DNA from: Lapillicoccus sp.
GTDB lineage: Bacteria; Actinomycetota; Actinomycetes; Actinomycetales; Dermatophilaceae
Assembly (NCBI RefSeq): GCF_025353065.1
Contig: NZ_JANXRJ010000030.1
Span: forward strand, 1 to 35,396
Direction: 5' to 3'
Length of the DNA stretch: 35,396 bases
Below the pieces are notes generated by a model. The model was given only the letters and a program-made list of their open reading frames with translations, ran no database searches and was not told where the DNA came from. Every line of letters begins with the position of its first letter. Position 1 is the first letter of the stretch. The position numbers were made by a program, and so were the translations under genes. Below are positions 15,610-23,260 of the stretch, in pieces.

Positions 15610-16549
15610 GGTGCTGGCCGCGGCGCCCATCGATCCACTCTGCGACGTCGTCGACGGCCGTTACGAGGACGGCCTCGTCGTCGTCGCGCGCCGGGTCGGT
15701 GCCTGGCCGAGACGGGTCCGGGGGAGCGTCCGCACCCTCCACTTCGACATGGTGACGCACGACCACCGCCTCGTCGTGACTCACGACGTCAGCCAGGCGG
15801 ACATCGATGACGACCTCGCGGGAGTCATCGTCGACGAGCTCTTCACGCCGGGCTGGGTGCGGGGGTCAGAGATGTTCGAGCGGATCTTCACCGGCGTCGT
15901 GCGGACGAGTGCATCGAACGCCCTCGAGAGCTGGGAGCTGTTCTACCGCAACACGATTCGTCGCCTGCAGTCTGTCGGGTCCATTCGCTCGATGGGCGAA
16001 GGGGATGCCGCAGCAGATATCCGGCTGCCGGGGTCGCGCAGCCACGGGTCGATCGCCGACTACGCCCCCGTCTACGACCGGGCGGTCGCACTCGTGCGCC
16101 CGGGCTCGGTCCTCGAGCTGGGCTCCTGCTTCGGCTTCCTCGCGTTGCGGCTCGCCGAGGCCGGGCACCGCACCACGGCGTCGGACGTGTCCACCGGCAC
16201 CGTGCGCCTGCTGGCCTCGATCGCCCCCCGCCTCGGTGTGCCCCTCGGCGTCCTCCTGGCGGACGCCGCCCGCGTCCCCGTCGTCGACGGCTTCGCCGAC
16301 ACGGTCGTCGTCATCCACCTCCTCGAGCACCTCGAGCCCGACCACGGCGACAAGGTGGTGGCCGAGGCGATCCGGTGTGCCCGGCGTCAGGTCGTCATCG
16401 CCGTCCCCCTCGAGCCGGAGGCCGACGAGTCCTACGGCCACCTGCGCACCATCGGCCTCGACGACCTCCGCACCTGGGGCCGGGCGAGCCGGCTCCCCTT
16501 CGAGGTGGCCGAGCACCACGGTGGCTGGCTCGTCCTCGACAAGGGGTGA
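15605..16549 (+). CDS. mftM: Mycofactocin oligosaccharide methyltransferase MftM-like
   Basis: A 314-residue SAM-dependent methyltransferase. The class I motif LELGSCFGFLALRLAEAG lies near residues 170-187, with VVVIHLLEHLEPDHGD after it. The N-terminal part, VRTLHFDMVTHDHRLVVTHDVSQ and VRGSEMFERIFTGVVRTSASNALESWELFYRN, is not a general methyltransferase feature. From memory it fits MftM, which methylates a glucose of the mycofactocin glycan and in M. smegmatis lies close to the alcohol dehydrogenase and mnoS/mnoR genes. The same neighbours occur here, which supports the call. The ATG at 15605 has GAGGA upstream; it is separated from the VWA stop by a 14-bp repeat. Confidence 0.78.
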   Translation: MRVLAAAPIDPLCDVVDGRYEDGLVVVARRVGAWPRRVRGSVRTLHFDMVTHDHRLVVTHDVSQADIDDDLAGVIVDELFTPGWVRGSEMFERIFTGVVRTSASNALESWELFYRNTIRRLQSVGSIRSMGEGDAAADIRLPGSRSHGSIADYAPVYDRAVALVRPGSVLELGSCFGFLALRLAEAGHRTTASDVSTGTVRLLASIAPRLGVPLGVLLADAARVPVVDGFADTVVVIHLLEHLEPDHGDKVVAEAIRCARRQVVIAVPLEPEADESYGHLRTIGLDDLRTWGRASRLPFEVAEHHGGWLVLDKG

Positions 16550-16589
16550 CGGGGAGTGGGGGAGACGCCCACCGGGCGGCGGGTGCGCC

Positions 16590-16672
16590 GTCAGACATAC
16601 AGAGGGTCGCGGATGGCGCGAGGGAGCGGGACAGACCCGGACACGATTCAGCCCTCTGTGTGTCTGGCTGAC
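16590..16672. repeat. Imperfect inverted repeat downstream of mftM
   Basis: GTCAGACATACAGAGGG at 16590-16606 pairs imperfectly (one wobble and an insertion in the right arm) with CCCTCTGTGTGTCTG-GCTGAC ending at 16672. The loop is about 45 nt. It lies in the 336-bp gene-free gap between convergent genes (16550-16885). Confidence 0.65.
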
Positions 16673-16695
16673 CGCCTACCCGGTCACCCACCGCC

Positions 16696-16731
16696 GGTAT
16701 GCCGCCCGCTCGCCCGGGCGGGCGGCATACC
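16696..16731. terminator. Perfect hairpin with GGTATGCC arms
   Basis: GGTATGCCGCCCGC (16696-16709) pairs perfectly with 16718-16731, with an 8-nt loop. It is placed between the convergent mftM and response-regulator genes and is probably a bidirectional terminator. Its arms carry the GTATGCC/GGCATAC motif that recurs through the window. Confidence 0.75.
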
Positions 16732-16787
16732 CGCGTCGCCGCAGTGGGGTTCCGACCGCGTCTCACCAGGGACTCCTCCCGACGCAC

Positions 16788-16861
16788 CGACAACCGTTGG
16801 TCCCGGAGGCACCGTCGATCTGAGCCTCAACCGGTGGAGAGACGTCGACCAACGGTCGTCG
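16788..16861. repeat. Inverted repeat with 44-nt loop next to the regulator gene
   Basis: CGACAACCGTTGGTC (16788-16802) and GACCAACGGTCGTCG (16847-16861) form a 15-bp arm pair with a single wobble. The right arm ends 25 nt from the response regulator stop. It is long-looped for a simple terminator. Confidence 0.7.
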
Positions 16862-16885
16862 CGACTAGAGGCGTGAACAGCCTCG

Positions 16886-17608
16886 TCAGATGACGCCCAT
16901 CTTGCTCGCCTCATAGACGGCCTCGGCACGGCGGCTGACGCCGAGCTTGCGCAGGATGTTGCCGACGTGGAACTTGGCCGTCGTCTCGGAGATGTAGAGC
17001 CGGGCCCCGATGTCGCGGTTGGACATCCCGCGCGCGAGCAGCCTCAGCACCTCGGACTCCCGGGTGGTCAGCTGCCGCGCGTGGCTGGGCTCCGGCTTGC
17101 TCAGCCCGCGGACCATGGCTGAGGCGCTGCGCGCGTCGAACGCGCTCTCGCCGCGGCTGACGTCGCGGATCGCCCGGATCAGGGCCGAGGTGTCGACGTC
17201 CTTCACGACGTAGCCCCGGGCGCCGGCGCGCACCGCGGCCAGCACCAGGTGCTCGTCGAGGAAGGTCGTGAAGACGAGGACCCCGATCTCCGGGTGGAGC
17301 CGGACGAGCTCGGCGCAGAGCTCGAGCCCCTCGGTGTCGGACGACGTCGACAGCTTGAGGTCGAGGAGCACGATCTGCGGACGGGCGTGCGCGACGACGG
17401 TCAGCGCCTCCGCGGCGGTGGAGGCCTCCGCGACGACCCGCAGGTCGTCCTCCCGCTCGAGGATCGAGCGCAGTCCCTGGCGGACGATCGCGTGGTCGTC
17501 GACGAGCATGATGCCGACCGGGAGGTCCTCCCGTCCGCCGGGGTGGACTCCACCTCGAGGGCGGTTGCGCGGCTGGGCGTGTCCGGTTGCCGGGGTGAGC
17601 GTGGCCAT
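16886..17608 (-). CDS. mnoR: NarL/LuxR-family response regulator, MnoR-like
   Basis: A 240-residue response regulator. The receiver domain (about 31-150) has the acidic pair Asp37-Asp38 and the phospho-acceptor Asp83 in QIVLLDLKLS; the LuxR-type helix-turn-helix is at about 178-236 (LTTRESEVLRLLARGMSNRD). The first 30 residues are an unstructured Pro/Arg-rich extension, so a downstream start (GTG near Val31) is possible. The ATG at 17608 lies 1 nt after the kinase stop. In M. smegmatis MnoS/MnoR sit beside the same dehydrogenase and mftM genes and control alcohol/diol use; I name it by that synteny, from memory. Confidence 0.82.
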   Translation of the reverse strand: MATLTPATGHAQPRNRPRGGVHPGGREDLPVGIMLVDDHAIVRQGLRSILEREDDLRVVAEASTAAEALTVVAHARPQIVLLDLKLSTSSDTEGLELCAELVRLHPEIGVLVFTTFLDEHLVLAAVRAGARGYVVKDVDTSALIRAIRDVSRGESAFDARSASAMVRGLSKPEPSHARQLTTRESEVLRLLARGMSNRDIGARLYISETTAKFHVGNILRKLGVSRRAEAVYEASKMGVI

Positions 17609-17609
17609 G

Positions 17610-19118
17610 TCAGGCCTCCTTGAGGTGGCTGGCGGACGGCGCGCGCCGGGGCCCCAGCGCCCCCGGACCGACGGGTGGTGGACCGACAGGTGGTGGACCG
17701 ACGGGTGGTGAATTGACGGGTGGTGGCACGACGACGGGTGAGCTGCTGGACGAGTTGACGAGCCCGTCGATCAGTCCGTGGACCCCGGCCGAGCGCAGGG
17801 GGAGCGGGATACGCATCTCGACCCGGACGCCGCCGAGCCGGGCCCTCCGGAACGCGATCGACCCGCCGAGGTCGCCGATGCGGGTGTCGATGTTGACCAG
17901 ACCGCGGTGTCGCCCGTCGGTGGTGGTCGACCGCTCGAGGCGCAGCAGCCGGCTGAGGTCGGTGGGGTCGCCGACGCCGTCGTCCGCCACGGCCACGCGG
18001 ACCTCGTCGGGCCGATAGCGCAGCCGGATGATCACCCGGGTCGCTTCGGCGTGGGCGGCGACGTTGAAGAGGGCCTCGCCGATGGCGCGGGCGATCTCGT
18101 GGTGCGCCTCGTTGGGCAGCTCGATGGCATCGCCCTCCACCCGCAGCTGCACGTCGAGATGCGGTTGATGGTGTCGGGCCACCTCCTGCACCAGCTCCGG
18201 CAGGGTCGACACGGTGTCGCCGTGGGGCTGGTAGAGGGCGTAAATCGCCCGGCGCAGCTGCTCGACCGCCTGCTGGGACAGGCTCTTCGCCGTGGCCAGC
18301 TCGCTGGTGATGTCGCTGGCGTCGGGGCCCAGCTGCTCGGCCCGACCGCGGGCCAGCTCGACCGCCATCCCCGCCGACAGGACGAACTGGGTCACGCTGT
18401 CGTGCAGCTCGCGGGCGATCCGGTGGCGCTCGTTGTCCAGCAGCTCGCGCTGGTGAGCGACCTGGAGGCGCTGCTCGACGCGGCGCAGCTCGGCGGTCCG
18501 GACGGCCAGGTCCTGGGCCTGGGCGGTGGCCTCGTCATAGAGCTGCTGGGCCCGTCGTTGGGCGGCCAGCCCCGACTGGTACTGCTGCGAGGTGTGGAGC
18601 GAGACGGCCGCCTGGTTCGCGAGGATGCGCAGCACGGACAGGTCGCTCGGTTCAGGTCCTCCAGCGAGACCGTGGCTCCCGGTAAGGACCCCGATCACCT
18701 CGCCCTCGAGGGTCATCGGCACCCGCACCCAGCCCGACCCGATGGCCGGTCGGGCGAGGCCGGCCCGGACGGCGGCGAGCTCCCGTCGCACGTCGGTGGG
18801 GAGCCGTTCCTCGTCGCCCTCCACCTCGCCGTCGGGTCCGACCGCCACGAAGCGCGGCCGGGAGCCCGGCAGGTGCCCGTCGGCGAGGCCGAGCACCGTC
18901 CAGCGGGCGTCGAGATAGTTCGCCGCGGCTCGGGCGACCTCCTCGAGGAGGCCGCGCGGGCCCTCGATGGTGCGCACGAGGGCGCGCGAGATCGAGTCCA
19001 TGGCGCGGACGGCGTGCTGCAGGCGTTCGTCCGACCGGACGTATTCCTGGTAGAACGAGCCCTTGCCCGACCGCACCCCGGTCAGGGCCGCAAGATCGGG
19101 GAGCCGGGCCTCGCTCAC
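17610..19118 (-). CDS. mnoS: Cytoplasmic sensor histidine kinase, MnoS-like
   Basis: A 502-residue soluble kinase. A GAF-type sensor domain spans about 50-180, followed by a coiled-coil linker (185-230). The HisKA_3 dimerisation domain has the phospho-acceptor His239 in RIARELHDSVTQF. The ATPase domain contains NVAAHAEATRV and VAVADDGVGD. No membrane segment is seen, so the signal is probably intracellular. The C-terminal 60 residues are a Val/Pro/Gly repeat encoded by a 15-bp tandem repeat. The GTG at 19118 (VSEARLPDLAAL) is the likely start. It lies upstream of the response regulator, 1 nt apart, and downstream of the dehydrogenase. The name rests on neighbourhood and architecture. Confidence 0.82.
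   Translation of the reverse strand: MSEARLPDLAALTGVRSGKGSFYQEYVRSDERLQHAVRAMDSISRALVRTIEGPRGLLEEVARAAANYLDARWTVLGLADGHLPGSRPRFVAVGPDGEVEGDEERLPTDVRRELAAVRAGLARPAIGSGWVRVPMTLEGEVIGVLTGSHGLAGGPEPSDLSVLRILANQAAVSLHTSQQYQSGLAAQRRAQQLYDEATAQAQDLAVRTAELRRVEQRLQVAHQRELLDNERHRIARELHDSVTQFVLSAGMAVELARGRAEQLGPDASDITSELATAKSLSQQAVEQLRRAIYALYQPHGDTVSTLPELVQEVARHHQPHLDVQLRVEGDAIELPNEAHHEIARAIGEALFNVAAHAEATRVIIRLRYRPDEVRVAVADDGVGDPTDLSRLLRLERSTTTDGRHRGLVNIDTRIGDLGGSIAFRRARLGGVRVEMRIPLPLRSAGVHGLIDGLVNSSSSSPVVVPPPVNSPPVGPPPVGPPPVGPGALGPRRAPSASHLKEA
17666..17725. repeat. 15-bp tandem repeat in the kinase C-terminus
   Basis: GACCGACGGGTGGTG occurs at 17666-17680, 17681-17695 (one mismatch) and 17696-17710, with a degenerate fourth copy to 17725. 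It encodes the PVGPP-type tail of the sensor kinase in frame. Confidence 0.85.
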
Positions 19119-19128
19119 GGCGCGCGGA

Positions 19129-19218
19129 CCGGAGTCACAGCAGGCCCCGGAGGCACGGCGCAGCCCGGAGTCACGGCGCAGCCCCGAGTCACGGCGCAGC
19201 CCGGAGTCACAGCGCGGC
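19129..19218. repeat. Five-copy 18-bp tandem repeat between dehydrogenase and kinase genes
   Basis: Units of CCGGAGTCACGGCGCAGC type lie at 19129-19146, 19147-19164, 19165-19182, 19183-19200 and 19201-19218, with a few mismatches each. The last copy contains the dehydrogenase stop codon; the first ends 11 nt from the kinase start. On the minus strand each unit resembles the GCCGTGAGC context of the kinase start. Confidence 0.9.
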
Positions 19219-20478
19219 CCGGAAGAGGGCCACGAGCTCGTCGCTGTTGGCGCTGCGGGGGTTCGTCGTCAGGCACGCGTCGTCGAGGGTGGTCATCGCG
19301 AGCCGCGCGATGCACGACTCGTCGACGCCGAGCTCGCGCAGACCCCGCGGCACACCGACCTCGTCGGCGAGCTGCCGCACGTGCTCGGCGAGCAGCTCCG
19401 CCGCCTCGATGCCCGGCATACCGTCGACCTGCAGGCCGGCCGCGCGGGCGAGGTGGACGAAGCGGTCGGGCGTGGCGCGAGCGTTGTAGCGGATGACGTG
19501 GGGCAGGAGGATGCCGTTGACCACGCCGTGCGGGGCGTCGAGCAGCCCGCCGACCTGGTGGCTCATCGCATGCGTGGCGCCGAGGATGGCGTTGGTGAAC
19601 GCGAGCCCGGCGTTGAGGCTGGCCTGGGCCATCCCCTCGCGGGCCGGCTCGTCCGACGGCCGGCTGATCGTCGTCCGCAGGTGGCGGGTCACGAGGCCGA
19701 CGGCACTGAGCGCGTGGATGTCGGCGAGCGGGTTGTGGGCCAGGGAGACGAACGACTCGATGCCGTGGGTCAGGGCGTCGAGACCCGTTGCGGCAGTAAG
19801 CCACTCGGGCATCGTCATGAGCAGCCGCGGGTCGATGATCGACAGGTCGGGGACGAGGGCGCGACCCATGATCGTGACCTTCACCGACCGCGCCGTGTCC
19901 GTGACGATGCAGAACTGCGAGACGTCGGCACCGGTCCCCGAGGTGCTCGGGATCATCAGCAGAGGTGGGATCGGCCGGGTCACCATGTCGACCCCGGCGT
20001 AGTCGAGGACGTTGCCGCCGTTGCTCGAGAGGATCGCGATGCCCTTGGCCGCATCGATGCACGACCCGCCCCCGACGGCGATGATGACGTCGGCGCCCTG
20101 CTCGAGGTAGGCGCGGTAGCCCGCGGCGATCTCGTGGTCCTTGGGATTCGGCGACACGCCGGCCCAGACCGTGGGAGCGAGTCCGGCCTCGAGCAGGTGG
20201 CCCAGCAGCTCGTCGGTCCAGCCGGCCTCGATGATGCCGGGGTCCGTGACGACGAGGGGACGCCGGGCGCCGAGGCGCCGCGCGGCATACCCCGCCTCGG
20301 CGAGCGAACCGAAGCCGAAGACGACCTCGGGGGCGTGGAACTTGACCAGGCGGGACGGCGCGGTCAACGGCCCGCGCTCGTGCTCCTGCCGTTGGCGCAG
20401 CGGAGGGATCTCGAGCACGGCAGCCGGGCCAGCCAACGTGCCGGTGGTCGGACCCACGGCGGTGGGGGCCTCGTGCAC
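19207..20478 (-). CDS. Iron-containing alcohol dehydrogenase (possible 1,3-propanediol dehydrogenase)
   Basis: A 423-residue group III (iron-type) alcohol dehydrogenase. The NAD-binding loop is GGGSCID (136-142) and the metal ligands are Asp234, His238, His307 and His317 (GLDALTH, AMSHQVG, DAPHG). It is only distantly similar to mno and has a 40-residue N-terminal extension. A protein in the same position in M. smegmatis is described as a 1,3-propanediol dehydrogenase, so a diol or other alcohol is likely. The GTG at 20478 is chosen because GGGAGG lies 5 nt upstream. It heads a minus-strand operon with the kinase and response regulator, so enzyme and sensor are co-expressed. Confidence 0.87.
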   Translation of the reverse strand: MHEAPTAVGPTTGTLAGPAAVLEIPPLRQRQEHERGPLTAPSRLVKFHAPEVVFGFGSLAEAGYAARRLGARRPLVVTDPGIIEAGWTDELLGHLLEAGLAPTVWAGVSPNPKDHEIAAGYRAYLEQGADVIIAVGGGSCIDAAKGIAILSSNGGNVLDYAGVDMVTRPIPPLLMIPSTSGTGADVSQFCIVTDTARSVKVTIMGRALVPDLSIIDPRLLMTMPEWLTAATGLDALTHGIESFVSLAHNPLADIHALSAVGLVTRHLRTTISRPSDEPAREGMAQASLNAGLAFTNAILGATHAMSHQVGGLLDAPHGVVNGILLPHVIRYNARATPDRFVHLARAAGLQVDGMPGIEAAELLAEHVRQLADEVGVPRGLRELGVDESCIARLAMTTLDDACLTTNPRSANSDELVALFRAAL

Positions 20479-20718
20479 AACTGCCTCCCGACGGTGAGGT
20501 GGGCGCGTGGCTGCTTGGCGTCGCAGCACTGCTTGCCACCGCGATAGTACCGGCCCCGCGCGACAGCTGCTCGGGGGGAGGGCTGCGGCTCGGACGGGCC
20601 GCGGAGGGTCGACTGCGTAGCGGGGTCCTGACCCGCGCACGGCATCGCCGGACCGGGAGACCCTCCAGGATGTGGAAGGATCTCCTGACCGCAGACGCTC
20701 TTTCTCGGGAGGCCTCAC
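20479..20718. promoter_or_regulatory. Divergent promoter region of dehydrogenase and pyrH
   Basis: This 240-bp gene-free region must hold promoters for both neighbours. On the minus strand TACTAT (20544-20549) could be a -10 element 66 nt before the dehydrogenase start, but no clear -35 is visible. pyrH has CGGGAGG at 20706-20712 as its ribosome site. No strong palindrome was found. Confidence 0.35.
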
Positions 20719-21450
20719 GTGACCACCGACGTCCACCAGCACCGCTTCGCACGGGTGCTCCTCAAGCTCTCCGGTGAGGTCTTCGGCGGTGGTGCCGTCG
20801 GCCTCGACCCCCAGGTCGTCAAGGGCATCGCCGACCAGATCGCGCTCGCGGTCAACGACGGCGTGCAGGTGGCCCTCGTCATCGGTGGCGGCAACTTCTT
20901 CCGCGGGGCCGAGCTCCAGCAGAAGGGGATGGACCGCTCGCGGGCCGACTACATGGGCATGCTCGGCACGGTGATGAACTGCCTCGCCCTGCAGGACTTC
21001 CTCGAGAAGGCCGGGGTCGAGACACGCGTCCAGACCGCGATCACGATGGGCCAGGTCGCCGAGCCCTACATCCCGCGACGGGCGATCCGCCACCTCGAGA
21101 AGGGCCGGGTCGTCATCTTCGGGGCCGGCGCCGGTATGCCGTTCTTCTCCACCGACACGGTCAGCGCCCAGCGGGCGCTCGAGACCAAGTGCGACCGGCT
21201 GCTGATCGCCAAGTCGGGGGTGGACGGGGTCTACTCCGCGGATCCCAAGCTCGACCCCTCGGCCCGCAAGTACGACGCCCTGACCTTCGCCGAGGCCCTC
21301 TCGGCCAACCTCAGGATCGTCGACACCGCGGCCTTCAGCCTCTGTCAGGACAACGACCTGCCGATGCTCGTCTTCGGCATGGAGGGCGAGGGCAACATCA
21401 CCAAGGCGCTTCGGGGTGAGAGGATCGGCACGCTCGTCACGGCGGCGTGA
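20719..21450 (+). CDS. pyrH: UMP kinase
   Basis: UMP kinase phosphorylates UMP to UDP in pyrimidine synthesis. The 243-residue protein has the N-terminal [14 protein letters not shown], the phosphate-binding [10 protein letters not shown], and [16 protein letters not shown] followed by the family core up to [14 protein letters not shown]. The GTG at 20719 is preceded by CGGGAGG. It heads the pyrH-frr-cdsA run; in many actinobacteria it directly follows tsf, while here about 18.9 kb lie between. Confidence 0.97.
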   Translation: MTTDVHQHRFARVLLKLSGEVFGGGAVGLDPQVVKGIADQIALAVNDGVQVALVIGGGNFFRGAELQQKGMDRSRADYMGMLGTVMNCLALQDFLEKAGVETRVQTAITMGQVAEPYIPRRAIRHLEKGRVVIFGAGAGMPFFSTDTVSAQRALETKCDRLLIAKSGVDGVYSADPKLDPSARKYDALTFAEALSANLRIVDTAAFSLCQDNDLPMLVFGMEGEGNITKALRGERIGTLVTAA

Positions 21451-21503
21451 CGTCAGCCCGCACACCACTGCGCTCAACCACTGCACGCGAGGATGGCCAG
21501 ACG

Positions 21504-22061
21504 ATGATCGACGAGACCCTGTTCGAGGCCGAGGAGAAGATGGAGAAGGCGGTCGAGGTCGCCAAGGAGGACTTCGCCGGCATCCGCACCGGCCGCGCCA
21601 ACCCGGGAATGTTCAACAAGCTCACGGTCCTCTACTACGGTGCCCCGACGCCGCTTCAGCAGCTCGCGTCGTTCCAGACGCCCGAGGCGCGCACGATCCT
21701 GATCAGCCCGTTCGACAAGAGCTCGATGCACGAGATCGAGAAGACCCTGCGTGACTCCGACCTCGGCCTCAACCCCAGCAACGACGGCAACGTCATCCGC
21801 TGTGTCCTGCCGATCCTCACCGAGGAGCGTCGCCGCGAGTACGTCAAGCTGGCCAACGGCAAGGCCGAGGACGCCAAGGTCGCGATCCGCAACATCCGCC
21901 GCAAGGCCAAGACCGACCTCGACAAGCTGGTCAAGGACGGCGATGTCGGCGAGGACGACGGCTCACGGGGTGAGAAGGAGCTCGATGCCCTCACCAAGAA
22001 GTTCGTCGACTCGGTCGACACCCTGCTGAAGGGCAAGGAAACCGAGCTCTTCGAGGTCTGA
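21504..22061 (+). CDS. frr: Ribosome recycling factor
   Basis: A 185-residue factor that, with EF-G, splits the post-termination ribosome. It has the typical [20 protein letters not shown] near the start, [15 protein letters not shown] in the middle, and [20 protein letters not shown] then [10 protein letters not shown] in the long helices. The ATG at 21504 ([13 protein letters not shown]) matches the family N-terminus; longer in-frame readings do not. The gap to pyrH is 53 nt and to cdsA is 6 nt. Confidence 0.97.
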   Translation: MIDETLFEAEEKMEKAVEVAKEDFAGIRTGRANPGMFNKLTVLYYGAPTPLQQLASFQTPEARTILISPFDKSSMHEIEKTLRDSDLGLNPSNDGNVIRCVLPILTEERRREYVKLANGKAEDAKVAIRNIRRKAKTDLDKLVKDGDVGEDDGSRGEKELDALTKKFVDSVDTLLKGKETELFEV

Positions 22062-22067
22062 GCAGCA

Positions 22068-23108
22068 ATGACGGACGAGGTGCCCACGACGACCCAGCCT
22101 GCCTCCCCGGGGGGCACGCCGGGTGAGGTGGCCGATGCGGCCGGCGCCTCGGACGCCTCGGACGCCTCGGACGCCCCGGACGCCCCGGACGCCCCGGACG
22201 CCCCGGGCACCTCGGGCACCTCGGGCACCTCGGACGCGGAGTTCGGGCTGCTGGTCGCGCCGGTCACGACCGAGGAGCAGTCGGTCAAGGTCTCCCGGGC
22301 CGGCCGCAACCTGCCCGCCGCGATCGTCGTCGGCCTCACCCTCGGCGCCCTCGTCGCGGCGAGCCTGTTCGTGCGGCGCGACCTCTTCCTCTGGCTGGCC
22401 ACCGCCTGGGTGTGCGTCGGGGTCTGGGAGCTGACCAGGGCGCTGCGCGGGAGCGGGGTCCACGTGCCGCTCGTCCCGAGCCTGGTCGGCGCGGTGAGCA
22501 TGATGTTCTCCGCGTTCTACGGCCAGGGCCAGGCGCTCGCGGTCTGCTTCGCCCTGACCTGCGTCGCCATCCTCATCTGGCGGTTCGCCGACGGGGTGGT
22601 CGGCGCGGCCCGCGACGTCGCGGGTGGGATGTTCGTCGCGGCATACCCCTCGCTGCTCGCCGCGTTCAGCTCGCTGCTGCTCGCGCCCTCCGACGGTGCG
22701 TGGCGGATCTTCACCTACGTCGGGGTCACCGTCGCCAGCGACATCGGCGGGTATGCCGTGGGGGCCACGCAGGGCCGCCACCCCATGGCGCCGACGATCA
22801 GCCCGAAGAAGTCCTGGGAGGGCTTCGGGGGGTCGGTGGTCGCCTGCTGCGTCGTCGCCGTCCTCGACGTGACCCTCACCCTCCACGGCGCCTGGTGGGT
22901 GGGCCTGGTGCTGGGCGTGCTCACGGCGGTCGTCGCGACGGTCGGCGACCTCGTCGAGTCCACGATCAAACGGGACCTCGGCATCAAGGACATGTCCAAC
23001 ATCCTCCCCGGGCACGGCGGCGTGATGGACCGCCTCGACTCCCAGGTGATGGTGGCGCCGGTCGCGTGGGCCGTCCTCGCGATCCTCGTGCCGGTCGCCA
23101 TCCACTAG
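22068..23108 (+). CDS. cdsA: Phosphatidate cytidylyltransferase
   Basis: A 346-residue membrane enzyme that makes CDP-diacylglycerol from CTP and phosphatidate. About eight hydrophobic segments follow residue 75. The family signature is present near the C-terminus as STIKRDLGIKDMSN followed by LPGHGGVMDRLD. The first 75 residues are a low-complexity, probably cytoplasmic extension with Asp-Ala-Ser/Pro and Gly-Thr-Ser tripeptides, built by ten 9-bp units. The ATG at 22068 follows the frr stop by 6 nt. A strong terminator comes after the gene. Confidence 0.95.
   Translation: MTDEVPTTTQPASPGGTPGEVADAAGASDASDASDAPDAPDAPDAPGTSGTSGTSDAEFGLLVAPVTTEEQSVKVSRAGRNLPAAIVVGLTLGALVAASLFVRRDLFLWLATAWVCVGVWELTRALRGSGVHVPLVPSLVGAVSMMFSAFYGQGQALAVCFALTCVAILIWRFADGVVGAARDVAGGMFVAAYPSLLAAFSSLLLAPSDGAWRIFTYVGVTVASDIGGYAVGATQGRHPMAPTISPKKSWEGFGGSVVACCVVAVLDVTLTLHGAWWVGLVLGVLTAVVATVGDLVESTIKRDLGIKDMSNILPGHGGVMDRLDSQVMVAPVAWAVLAILVPVAIH
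22146..22235. repeat. Ten-unit 9-bp tandem repeat in cdsA
   Basis: Units GCCTCGGAC (3), GCCCCGGAC (3, then one GCCCCGGGC) and ACCTCGGGC (2, then ACCTCGGAC) run in frame from 22146 to 22235. They encode the low-complexity N-terminus of CdsA. Confidence 0.9.
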
Positions 23109-23188
23109 GACTCCCGCACCGAGCCGCCGACGCGGACCGCCGGGGAGCGGAGCCCGGTCTCGCCGTCGTGCGGTATGCGATGGCACTT

Positions 23189-23216
23189 GACTCAGGAGGG
23201 GTACCCCTCCTGGGTC
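23189..23216. terminator. Strong bidirectional terminator between cdsA and the peptidase gene
   Basis: CAGGAGGGGTACCCCTCCTG (23193-23212) is a perfect palindrome, extended to GACT/GGTC on either side with one wobble. It lies in the 151-bp gap between convergent stops and can serve both genes. Confidence 0.8.
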
Positions 23217-23260
23217 GAGCGGCTCGGGCGAAACCTTCGAGTGGCTCGGGCGAGACCTCT
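23217..23260. repeat. 22-bp direct tandem repeat after the terminator
   Basis: Two 22-bp copies containing GGCTCGGGCGAAACCTTC and GGCTCGGGCGAGACCTCT, with about three mismatches, at 23217-23238 and 23239-23260. The second runs into the stop codon of the hydrolase gene. Confidence 0.75.

Noticed and set aside
13751-15784. Long minus-strand frame opposite the VWA gene
   Set aside because: It is a shadow of a protein with clear VWA and MIDAS features on the other strand.
16886-19118. The two-component genes as the missing mftR
   Set aside because: mftR is a TetR-family protein; these are a LuxR-type regulator and a histidine kinase.
19129-19218. Possible CRISPR array
   Set aside because: The 18-bp units are directly adjacent with no spacers.
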